NCBI GenBank assembly: GCA_017632345.1
Contig: JAGBRL010000070.1
Location: forward strand, 1-64,000
Direction of reading: 5' to 3'
Length of the DNA stretch: 64,000 nucleotides
Source: Paludibacteraceae bacterium
GTDB taxonomy: Bacteria > Bacteroidota > Bacteroidia > Bacteroidales > Paludibacteraceae
Shown: positions 54,662 through 62,402 of the stretch, in pieces
Layout of the letters: every line of letters begins with the position of its first letter
How positions within the stretch are numbered: position 1 is the stretch's first letter
Made by a program: the position numbers and the translations under genes
Notes under the pieces: generated by a model
What the model was told of the DNA's origin: nothing
The model's database searches: none
Seen by the model: the letters and a program-made list of their open reading frames with translations, nothing else

Positions 54662-54693
54662 TTTGGAATGCAACACAAAAAAACATACCTTTG
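54662..54693 (+). promoter_or_regulatory. Promoter of the second ATPase gene
   Basis: TTTG at 54662-54665 and TACCTTTG at 54686-54693, 20 bases apart; the ATG at 54719 is 26 bases downstream. This matches the layout before the first ATPase gene. Confidence 0.7.
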
Positions 54694-54718
54694 TCACACA
54701 AAATAAAAAAACAAACTT

Positions 54719-55867
54719 ATGATAAACCGAATACTAGCAGACAACATAAAAAAACAGCTTTTCCAATCAAAAGCAATAATACTAATGGGTTGCCGCCAAA
54801 TAGGCAAGACCACACTATTAGAAAAACTGTTCAAAAACGACGAAGCCACACTTTGGCTTAACGGCGACGACTTTGACGTGCGCGCGATGTTCGACAAACC
54901 ATCAGCCGACAGGCTAAGAAGCCTGATAGGAAACAAAAAAGTCATCATTATAGACGAAGCGCAACGCATAACAGACATCGGCGTAAAACTAAAGCTCATA
55001 ACAGACCAAATAAAAGACGTGCAGTTAATAGCAACCGGAAGTTCCTCTTTCGACCTGAGCAACGAAATAAACGAACCGTTAACAGGCCGCAAAAGAGAAT
55101 TTCAGCTATACCCTTTGTCTTTTGCGGAAATGGTCGGGCACCACGGGCTGCTCACAGAAAAAAGGCTGCTGCCGCACAGGCTGATATACGGATACTACCC
55201 CGCCGTTGTCACTGCAAATGGCGACGAAAAGGTAACGCTTAAGGAACTGGCTGACAGCTATCTATACAAAGACATCCTAAGATTCGGGATAATAAAAAAG
55301 TCCGAAAAGATAACAAAACTGCTTCAAGCCCTGGCTTATCAGATAGGCTCTCAAGTATCATACAACGAACTTGCGCAGCTTGTGGGCATAGACTCAAAAA
55401 CAGTAGAGTCTTACATAACGATTTTAGAAAAATCGTACATAATATTCCGCCTGAACTGCTTCAGCAGAAATCTCATAAACGAGCTGAAGAGCACCCGTAA
55501 AATATATTTTTACGACAACGGAATACGCAATGCCCTCATCGCCAACTTCGCGCAGCCGGAAATGCGCGCCGACATGGGCTGCTTATGGGAGAACTTCATC
55601 ATCAGCGAAAGGATAAAACGCAACACATACCAGAACGTATGGGCGAACAAATACTTCTGGAGGACAAAATACCAGCAAGAGATTGACTATATTGAAGAGA
55701 GCGACGGCAAACTTTACGCTTACGAATTCAAATACAACACAAACAAAAAAGTCAATATGCCAAAATCGTTTTCCGAATCATACCCGGACGCAACGTTTCA
55801 GATCATAACGCCAGACAACATCGAAGATTTCGTGCTGCAGGCAACCCCACAAGACCCAGCTGTCTAA
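54719..55867 (+). CDS. AAA_14 / DUF4143 ATP-binding protein, second copy
   Basis: A 382-residue ATPase of the same broad family as the gene at 220 but a different subgroup. Walker A GCRQIGKT at 24-31, Walker B VIIIDEAQ at 75-82, sensor-like LIATGSSSFDLS and LTGRKREFQLYPLSF. A small helix-turn-helix-like part lies near residues 205-245 (VSYNELAQLVGIDSKTVESY). The C-terminal DUF4143 domain keeps D323 in EIDYI and E336-x-K338 in YEFKY, a PD-(D/E)XK-like arrangement. It is a lone gene flanked by the 32-bp array upstream and a terminator downstream. Family function is unknown. Confidence 0.88.
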   Translation: MINRILADNIKKQLFQSKAIILMGCRQIGKTTLLEKLFKNDEATLWLNGDDFDVRAMFDKPSADRLRSLIGNKKVIIIDEAQRITDIGVKLKLITDQIKDVQLIATGSSSFDLSNEINEPLTGRKREFQLYPLSFAEMVGHHGLLTEKRLLPHRLIYGYYPAVVTANGDEKVTLKELADSYLYKDILRFGIIKKSEKITKLLQALAYQIGSQVSYNELAQLVGIDSKTVESYITILEKSYIIFRLNCFSRNLINELKSTRKIYFYDNGIRNALIANFAQPEMRADMGCLWENFIISERIKRNTYQNVWANKYFWRTKYQQEIDYIEESDGKLYAYEFKYNTNKKVNMPKSFSESYPDATFQIITPDNIEDFVLQATPQDPAV

Positions 55868-55898
55868 TTCACAGCTCAGGCTCACAAAACCGATAAAA

Positions 55899-55922
55899 AA
55901 GGCGCTCCACACAGAGCGCCTT
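55899..55922. terminator. Bidirectional terminator between ATPase and FadL genes
   Basis: A perfect 9-bp stem AAGGCGCTC/GAGCGCCTT with a six-base loop, A-rich and T-rich flanks, between convergent genes. Confidence 0.88.
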
Positions 55923-55942
55923 GCTTTTTCCGTCTGCAAAAA

Positions 55943-57433
55943 TCAGAACTTATAATTAACACCAAGAGCAAACGCAAAATTAGAACGGCTATAAGTGTCG
56001 CTGCCGTCTATTCCCAATCCTGCATAATCGTCAACCTTCTTAGTTCTGTCTTCATAATCAGTAAAGAAACCTGCGAGGTCAAAATTCAGATGGTCATTAA
56101 GAGTATATCTCAAACCAAGGCCGAAATTATTGTTGCTCTGATTGAAGTTCAAGTCAGTCAGATAACCGTCAGACAAGCTGTACTGAGTTCTCAAATAACT
56201 CGCGCTCACAAGGAACGACTTGCATATATTCCACTCAACAGCAGCCGCATACTCCTTAGTGCCATGGTCTATTCTGTTCTGAGCGCCATTAGACAACTCA
56301 GCATCTTTGTCAAAATAATAACGATAACCAAGACACAAAGTCCAATTATCCACAAAATTATAGTTCACGCCCAAAGCCCAAAGAGCAGGCACGTCAGAGC
56401 GAGACTTCTTTCCGTCAGGGAACATTCCGGTACCGTCAACCTCAGTTTCGTTTTCCAGTTCGATCTTAGTAGCGAACTCGTAACGAGAACCAATATTAAG
56501 TCTCCAGAACTTAAAGTCAACACCAAAGATAGGAGCGACGCCCACCCCGGTCTGCTTGCACTCAACCTCTTTATCACCAGCAGCCTTTGCGCTATTTTCC
56601 ATCTCTGTCGCAGCACCTCTTGCCTGAGCGGCCGCCGCAGCGTATGTAGCCGACTTAGTCTCGTCGCCAGCATCTTTATACTGTTTAGCCGCAGCCTCAG
56701 CCTGCGCCGCCTGTACGTTAAGAGTTTCCGCCATCTGATTAAAGAAATCAGGAGCAGCGACCATCTGTCCGCCAGCAGCCTGCGGATTAATCTTTATATC
56801 ACGTATATACCCCTCATATCTGTTAAGCGCATAGCTCACACGAGCGCCGGCCGAAGCCGAGAAGAAATCCGCAAACTTGTACGAAAAACCTAAAGTTGTT
56901 CCGACAATATACTGAGACCCCTCCATGCTGCACTCCACAGAATATTTGTCTGCCGCAAGCATAGACATAGCCGGGCTTTGAGCCGCAGCCGCAGTAAGTT
57001 TCAGCGGAATGTTGGACACCTGAGACTCAAAAGAAGGAAGACCATTATCATAAGTAGCCTTTCCGCCACCGCCAGAGACTGCAACATTCAAAGATAGAGC
57101 CCAGTCCTTCTTTTTATAAACAGCCTGCAAACTTGGCACAAACGGAGCAACCGCCTTGCCTTCAAACTTCTTAGGCTCATTGCCGAAGCCCAGATAACTA
57201 CTTTCTATGTTTCTTTCTTGAAATGCGGACTGAGCAGAAAACGAGATGTAGAAGCCATCCTCCATAAATCCCAAACCAGCCGGATTACTGTAAGCCGCAT
57301 CCATTTCTGTCGAAGCCTCGCGCGCAAAATTGCGCTGATACGCAGCATGTTGATTCGTGTTAGTGGCTATGCCTCCCGCATAACTCACTGCTGAAGCCGC
57401 CATCGCGGCAATCGTAAAAAATACTTTTTTCAT
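55943..57433 (-). CDS. OmpP1/FadL-family outer membrane transporter
   Basis: A 496-residue outer membrane beta-barrel likely importing hydrophobic compounds. Signal peptide MKKVFFTIAAMAASAVSYA, then the FadL N-terminal plug (ASTEMDAAYSNPAGLGFMEDG) and barrel strands to the C-terminal FALGVNYKF, with the aromatic final residue typical of outer membrane proteins. Residues ~231-290 form an Ala/Gln-rich insertion (QAAQAEAAAKQYKDAG) not typical of FadL, probably a helical extracellular loop or repeat expansion. It is monocistronic and faces away from the TetR-type gene. Confidence 0.9.
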   Translation of the reverse strand: MKKVFFTIAAMAASAVSYAGGIATNTNQHAAYQRNFAREASTEMDAAYSNPAGLGFMEDGFYISFSAQSAFQERNIESSYLGFGNEPKKFEGKAVAPFVPSLQAVYKKKDWALSLNVAVSGGGGKATYDNGLPSFESQVSNIPLKLTAAAAQSPAMSMLAADKYSVECSMEGSQYIVGTTLGFSYKFADFFSASAGARVSYALNRYEGYIRDIKINPQAAGGQMVAAPDFFNQMAETLNVQAAQAEAAAKQYKDAGDETKSATYAAAAAQARGAATEMENSAKAAGDKEVECKQTGVGVAPIFGVDFKFWRLNIGSRYEFATKIELENETEVDGTGMFPDGKKSRSDVPALWALGVNYNFVDNWTLCLGYRYYFDKDAELSNGAQNRIDHGTKEYAAAVEWNICKSFLVSASYLRTQYSLSDGYLTDLNFNQSNNNFGLGLRYTLNDHLNFDLAGFFTDYEDRTKKVDDYAGLGIDGSDTYSRSNFAFALGVNYKF

Positions 57434-58033
57434 TTAATTTATATTTCAAAGCCGCACGATGCCAAAGCACCATGCAAACCTCTTGTAAAAAACACTGCAA
57501 AAATAGTTGTGTTTGTCCAAATAATAAAGTATTCACAAAAAAACTTCCGTTATGACCACAAAATTCAACCAAAGAACACAAACATCGGAAGATAACGAGA
57601 AAAAAACTATTTCGCACACAAGATTCCCAACAAAGAAACAAACCGTCGGGACAACCAGACGAGAAGCAAGGTTCAAAGAAGAACCGCGCAAAAAACGCAA
57701 AAAAAGTTCCAACCGCTTGTCTTTTTGCCTTTTAAATCATATATTTGTCAACAATATAGGCATCGTTTATAAATTTACATCTTTCAAAAGTCAGGCTAAT
57801 GCAAGGACTTTGACACGTAAACTAATGGATTTTGCCTATGATTTTAAGTTTTGTTTTCTGATATCGAAAAGAATCTAATTCAAGACAAACTCCATAAATC
57901 AGGCCGAAATGATTCTGAAGAGCATTTTTATGGAAGTTGTCTTCAAGTTCTCTCTGCAGTTTGTCTTTGCATAGCACACAAGAGAACACGGCGTCTGAAA
58001 ACTTGATTTTCTGAAACCTAATATTGCGCACAA
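57434..58033. other. Divergent intergenic region between FadL and TetR-type genes
   Basis: 600 bases, longer than most gaps here. A promoter-like site lies at 57717-57747 on the plus strand. A 17-codon ORF (57824-57877) and a 69-codon minus-strand ORF (57822-58031) exist but neither has support beyond being open. No RNA family recognised. Confidence 0.5.
57717..57747 (+). promoter_or_regulatory. Orphan promoter in the FadL-TetR gap
   Basis: TTG at 57717-57719 and TATATTTG at 57740-57747 with a 20-base spacer, the best consensus match in this gap. It is about 290 bases before the TetR-type ATG, so it makes either a long leader or a short separate transcript. Confidence 0.5.
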
Positions 58034-58630
58034 ATGAAAACTACAAAAAGTGAAATAATAAGAAAAGCCGCCGGGCTGTTTGTCCACAACGGTTATCACG
58101 GAACTTCGCTTAACGACATAAGCGAGGCGGTAGGCATAAAAAAAGCCGGCCTGTTCTTCCATTTCAAGAACAAAGAGGACCTGTACAAAGCTGTGCTGGA
58201 GCAGTACGTAACATCAATACCGTCGCCAAACATACTTTTCGAGGAGAACATGCACTGTTCTCTGACCGAGTTCATAGAAGTCTTTTCAAACAAAAAGACA
58301 TACTTCCTGAACACGATGAAAGACGTTATAGAGAAGGAGGAGATAAACTTCTCCCAAGCTATGTCCTTCCTTTTGGAAAGCGGCAGACTGGACAGCTCTT
58401 GCCACGAAGCCATCAAGAACTTCGACAAGGAGATGCTGGAGGTTTGGAAGATAATCGTGCTGAAATCACAACAATCAGAAGAGACAACAAACAAATACCC
58501 TGCAGAACAGATCGCCAACATCATATACATGGCGTACAAAGGGCATCTTATGAGCAAAGCTTTCGGCACGGTGGACCCTGACAAAAGCAAGGAACTACTG
58601 GAAAAGGCATACGCCTTGTTCAAAAAATAG
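58034..58630 (+). CDS. TetR-family transcriptional regulator
   Basis: A 198-residue repressor-type protein. The N-terminal HTH spans about 8-55: EIIRKAAGLFVHNGYHGTSL, NDISEAVGIKKAGLFFHF and KNKEDLYKAVLE, the classic TetR signature. The C-terminal ligand domain is helical and not assignable. It is divergent from the FadL gene, which is a plausible target because TetR regulators often sit beside the transporter they control, but no operator was identified. Confidence 0.92.
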   Translation: MKTTKSEIIRKAAGLFVHNGYHGTSLNDISEAVGIKKAGLFFHFKNKEDLYKAVLEQYVTSIPSPNILFEENMHCSLTEFIEVFSNKKTYFLNTMKDVIEKEEINFSQAMSFLLESGRLDSSCHEAIKNFDKEMLEVWKIIVLKSQQSEETTNKYPAEQIANIIYMAYKGHLMSKAFGTVDPDKSKELLEKAYALFKK

Positions 58631-58660
58631 AGAATCTTAATGTAACAAGACACAAGAAGC

Positions 58661-58705
58661 AAAGTGCAACAAACCAGGACATAAACAGACCTTTCGTTGC
58701 ACTTT
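58661..58705 (+). terminator. Terminator of the TetR-type gene
   Basis: A perfect 10-bp inverted repeat AAAGTGCAAC/GTTGCACTTT enclosing 25 bases, followed by a T-rich stretch. Confidence 0.65.
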
Positions 58706-58863
58706 TCTTAATTTGCTTGAAGAACACTCGCCACAAAAATCAAGCTCCAAACAAAGAAATTTTAAATCTTCCCCTCTAAAAATTGTATATTAAGAAAAAA
58801 AAAGGCAAATTTGCAGATGTTTTTTGACGAAATTTATCATTAACAATTTAAAATATTAGTACA

Positions 58864-60480
58864 ATGGCAAAAAGTGCATTGCAAATCGCAAGAGCTTCTT
58901 ACCAGCCTAAATTGCCAAAGGCTCTTAAAGGCGGTATCGCTCTTAAAGAAGGACAAGCTACACAGTCTGTAGCAGACCAGGACGAAATCAAGAAATTGTT
59001 CCCTAACACTTACGGAATGCCAGTTGTGACATTCGAAGCTGCTGCAGAAAAGGTTTCTCTTCCAGCTATGAATGTCGGCGTTATCCTTTCTGGCGGTCAG
59101 GCTCCGGGCGGACACAACGTAATCTCTGGTATATTCGACGGCTTGAAGTCTTTGAACAAAGACTGCAAACTTTACGGTTTCCTTGGCGGTCCAAGCGGTT
59201 TGGTTGACCACAAATATATCGAGTTGACAGCAGACATCATCGACGAGTACCGCAACACTGGCGGTTTCGACATCATCGGTTCTGGCCGTACTAAGTTGGA
59301 AGAAACTTCTCAGTTCGACAGCGGTATCGAAATCTGCAACAAGCTTGGAATCAAGGCTTTGGTTATCATCGGCGGTGACGACTCTAACACAAACGCTTGC
59401 GTTCTTGCTGAATACTACTTGCAGAAGAACACTGGCATTCAGGTTATCGGCTGTCCTAAGACTATCGACGGCGACTTGAAGAACGACATGATCGAAACTT
59501 CTTTCGGTTTCGACACTGCTTGCAAGGTATATTCTGAAGTTATCGGAAACATCATGCGCGACGCTAACTCTGCAAAGAAATACTGGCACTTCATCAAGCT
59601 TATGGGACGTTCGGCTTCTCACATCGCTTTGGAATGCGGTTTGCAGACTCAGCCAAACATCTGTATCGTTTCTGAAGAGGTAGAAGCTAAGAAGATGACT
59701 TTGGGTCAGATTGTTGGCGACATCGCAGAAACTGTGGCTGCTCGCGCTGCAAAGGGCAACAACTTCGGTGTTGTTCTTATCCCTGAAGGCTTGATCGAGT
59801 TCATCCCTGAAATGAAGGTTCTTATCGCAGAATTGAACGACTTGCTTGCTCACGAATCTGACGTTAAGGCTGCTTTGGCTAAGCTTACTCCTGCAAGCGC
59901 GTCTGTTTACAACAGCCTTCCTGAAGGAATCGCTAAGCAGTTGACTTTGGACCGTGACCCTCACGGAAACGTTCAGGTCTCTTTGATTGAGACTGAAAAG
60001 TTGCTTATCGAAATGGTTGGCAAGAAGTTGGCTGAAATGAAGGCAGAAGGCAAGTTCTCTGGCAAATTCTCTGGACTTGGACACTTCTTCGGTTACGAAG
60101 GACGTTGCGCTGCTCCTTCAAACTTCGACGCAGACTACTGCTACTCATTGGGCTTCAACGCTGCGCAGCTTATCGCAAGCGGCAAGACTGGTTACATGTC
60201 TTTGATCCGCAACACTACAGCTCCTGCAGAACAGTGGATCGCAGGCGGTGTTCCTGTAACTATGATGATGAACATGGAACGTCGTCACGGCGAAATGAAG
60301 CCAGTTATCCGCAAAGCGTTGGTAGAGCTTAACGGCGCTCCTTTCAAGAAGTTGGCAGACAACCGCGCAGACTGGGCTATCAACACAAGCTACGTTTACC
60401 CTGGCCCAATCCAGTACTTCGGCCCATCTGAAGTATGCGACCAGCCTACTAAGACTTTGATGTTGGAACAGGCTAAATAA
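58864..60480 (+). CDS. pfp: PPi-dependent phosphofructokinase
   Basis: Interconverts fructose 6-phosphate and fructose 1,6-bisphosphate using pyrophosphate. The 538-residue product is of the long PFP type. Key features: [14 protein letters not shown] near residue 77, the PPi-type GGDDSNTNA in which Asp follows GGD where ATP-PFKs have Gly, and [11 protein letters not shown] with the catalytic Asp and the PPi-selective Lys. Codon choice is highly biased, as for abundant glycolytic enzymes. Single-gene unit with a clear terminator at 60502. Confidence 0.95.
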   Translation: MAKSALQIARASYQPKLPKALKGGIALKEGQATQSVADQDEIKKLFPNTYGMPVVTFEAAAEKVSLPAMNVGVILSGGQAPGGHNVISGIFDGLKSLNKDCKLYGFLGGPSGLVDHKYIELTADIIDEYRNTGGFDIIGSGRTKLEETSQFDSGIEICNKLGIKALVIIGGDDSNTNACVLAEYYLQKNTGIQVIGCPKTIDGDLKNDMIETSFGFDTACKVYSEVIGNIMRDANSAKKYWHFIKLMGRSASHIALECGLQTQPNICIVSEEVEAKKMTLGQIVGDIAETVAARAAKGNNFGVVLIPEGLIEFIPEMKVLIAELNDLLAHESDVKAALAKLTPASASVYNSLPEGIAKQLTLDRDPHGNVQVSLIETEKLLIEMVGKKLAEMKAEGKFSGKFSGLGHFFGYEGRCAAPSNFDADYCYSLGFNAAQLIASGKTGYMSLIRNTTAPAEQWIAGGVPVTMMMNMERRHGEMKPVIRKALVELNGAPFKKLADNRADWAINTSYVYPGPIQYFGPSEVCDQPTKTLMLEQAK

Positions 60481-60501
60481 TAGCCAATACTCATAACTAA
60501 A

Positions 60502-60530
60502 AAAGAGAGGTGCACTACGCATCTCTCTTT
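60502..60530. terminator. Terminator between pfp and truA
   Basis: A 12-bp stem with one wobble, AAAGAGAGGTGC/GCATCTCTCTTT, five-base loop, followed by CTTT; lies between convergent genes. Confidence 0.85.
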
Positions 60531-60553
60531 CTTTATACCCAAACCTTAACAGT

Positions 60554-61282
60554 TCAATACTCTACATCAACAAGGAACAGACCCTGTGCCGGCGCTGATG
60601 TGCCAGCTTTGCAACGGTCTTTGCACTCTATAATCTCACGGAAACGCTCGACGGAAACCTTGCCTCTGCCGACCTCGATGAGCGTCCCCACAATCGCCCG
60701 CACCATATTTCGCAAAAAACGGTTCGCCTTTATCGTGAAAACCCAATAATCTCCCTCTCTGCTCCACTCCGCCTGCATCACGTCACAATCGTTGGTCTTC
60801 ACATCAGTATGCAGTTTGCTGAAACTTGTAAAATCAGTAAACTCCAAGAGGATTTTCGCCGCCTCGTTCATCAGTTCAAAATCAAGAGGATAAGAGATAT
60901 ACGCCGCGCATTCCTTAGAAAATGGATTCTTGCACGTTGTTACGTAATACTTATAAGTTCGGCTCTTTGCGTCAAACCGTGAGTGAGCGTCAGCCGCAAC
61001 CTCCCTCAGGTCGCTCACGGCAATATCGTAAGGCAAAAGGCTGTTCAGCCTAGACACCACACTCGCGACGCCGCAAATCGGCTTAGACACGTCAAAATGA
61101 GCCACCATAGACTTTGCATGCACCCCCGTGTCCGTTCGTCCGGCACCAGTAAGCTGCACTGGCTCTCTAAGCACCAGAGACATTGCATTCTCCATTGTCT
61201 CCTGCACAGAAACTGCGTTCGGCTGAATCTGCCAGCCATGGTAATTTGTTCCGTTATAAGAAAAATATATAAAATAGCGCAT
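60554..61282 (-). CDS. truA: tRNA pseudouridine synthase A
   Basis: Modifies uridines 38-40 in the tRNA anticodon arm. The 242-residue product starts [20 protein letters not shown] and has the catalytic Asp in GRTDTGVHA near residue 50, then [14 protein letters not shown] and [17 protein letters not shown]. Start at 61282 preferred over the longer hydrophobic frame from 61336, which overlaps the porP terminator. It lies downstream of the PorP gene, with that terminator between them. Confidence 0.96.
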   Translation of the reverse strand: MRYFIYFSYNGTNYHGWQIQPNAVSVQETMENAMSLVLREPVQLTGAGRTDTGVHAKSMVAHFDVSKPICGVASVVSRLNSLLPYDIAVSDLREVAADAHSRFDAKSRTYKYYVTTCKNPFSKECAAYISYPLDFELMNEAAKILLEFTDFTSFSKLHTDVKTNDCDVMQAEWSREGDYWVFTIKANRFLRNMVRAIVGTLIEVGRGKVSVERFREIIECKDRCKAGTSAPAQGLFLVDVEY

Positions 61283-61335
61283 CTTAAAAAAAGTGAAATA
61301 ACGCAGCAAAAATAATACAAAAAAGAGAAAAGACA

Positions 61336-61365
61336 AAAGGCAGACACCCGAGAGTATCTGCCTTT
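61336..61365 (-). terminator. Terminator of the PorP/SprF gene
   Basis: Perfect 9-bp stem AAAGGCAGA/TCTGCCTTT with a 12-base loop followed on the minus strand by TGTCTTTTCTCTTTT. Confidence 0.75.
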
Positions 61366-61387
61366 GTTCATAAGCCTCTAAGCCACA

Positions 61388-62395
61388 TTACCAGTAAATG
61401 ATAGGGCAAGAGTATTTGTAATGTCTGTCAGGGAGCACATAGATGAACGACAATTCATGAGACCATGAGCCATTACCCTTTTTAGACGTGTACAAGTCGT
61501 AAATGTAATAGGCCTGAAAACCTTTGTAAGTTGCGCCCACCATGAACGAAACCGTATTAAGCCTTGAGTACACATCATTAAAGTCGTGCTTGTAAGAGAT
61601 ACCGAACAGCACAGGAGCCATCATTGCGCCAACACCAGCATAAAGCTGTTTGTAGGCATACTTCACATTATTAGCAACGAAATCCTGCTGCTGATAAGAC
61701 AACGACCCGAACACATAACTGCTAGACAAGCTACGGCGTCCCCACAAACCAGCGCGCGACTCAAGGTCGTGCAGATAATTTGCATGGAAAACATAACGAC
61801 GACCAAGGTAGTTCGCGCTCTCTTCATTAAAGCCATTGTTAGGCTCTGCAATGTGATAAATAGAAGCACCTACGGTCAACAAGTTTTCCACCACAAAAGC
61901 GGCTCCGACAGAGAAGTCAAGGAACGCCGTTTTGTAAGACTCTAACTGTTCCTGCGAAGTTGGCATAATCACGCCTTCCCTCATATACTGATCGTCAAAA
62001 ATCAGATCATCATCAAGAACATTGTACATGAACGAGCCCTGAACCCCAAGACGGACATAATATCCGTCTTGAAGTCTAATATTGTGGCTATAAACCGCCG
62101 AGAACTCATTGTTCTTGATTACCCCGGCTTGATTGTCATGTACGTAAGAGACTCCGACCGACCCTATCTGGCGATAGAAATTCTGGTCATAAGTGAGCCT
62201 GATCGTATTGTACTTGTTCTTCAAAGTAGGCCATTGCATCCTGTAGTCCAAACCGAAACGCATTGCGTTAGCGTTACCGGCAAGCGACGGGTTCAGATTG
62301 TACGGCACAACATTATGATTAGTGAACGTATAGTCCTGGGCCATTGCTGTACCCGACAGCAATAAAGAGGCCAAAATAAATATAATCTTTTTCAT
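61388..62395 (-). CDS. PorP/SprF-family type IX secretion membrane protein
   Basis: A 335-residue outer membrane protein of the T9SS-linked PorP/SprF family. Signal peptide MKKIIFILASLLLSGTAMAQ, then the typical start DYTFTNHNVVPYNLNPSLAG and beta-barrel strands to the end SFIYVLPDRHYKYSCPIIYW. Such proteins are encoded directly after large CHU_C-tailed adhesins and are needed for their secretion or anchoring, exactly the arrangement here, with a gap of seven bases. Confidence 0.92.
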   Translation of the reverse strand: MKKIIFILASLLLSGTAMAQDYTFTNHNVVPYNLNPSLAGNANAMRFGLDYRMQWPTLKNKYNTIRLTYDQNFYRQIGSVGVSYVHDNQAGVIKNNEFSAVYSHNIRLQDGYYVRLGVQGSFMYNVLDDDLIFDDQYMREGVIMPTSQEQLESYKTAFLDFSVGAAFVVENLLTVGASIYHIAEPNNGFNEESANYLGRRYVFHANYLHDLESRAGLWGRRSLSSSYVFGSLSYQQQDFVANNVKYAYKQLYAGVGAMMAPVLFGISYKHDFNDVYSRLNTVSFMVGATYKGFQAYYIYDLYTSKKGNGSWSHELSFIYVLPDRHYKYSCPIIYW

Positions 62396-62402
62396 GTCCG
62401 TA

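Noticed and set aside
57552..57878. 108-codon plus-strand ORF before the TetR-type gene
   Set aside because: Lys/Arg/Thr-rich low-complexity translation, spans a consensus promoter, and shows no family features.
58840..60084. 414-codon minus-strand ORF opposite pfp
   Set aside because: Created by the strong codon bias of pfp; Ser/Phe/Val-rich shadow sequence.
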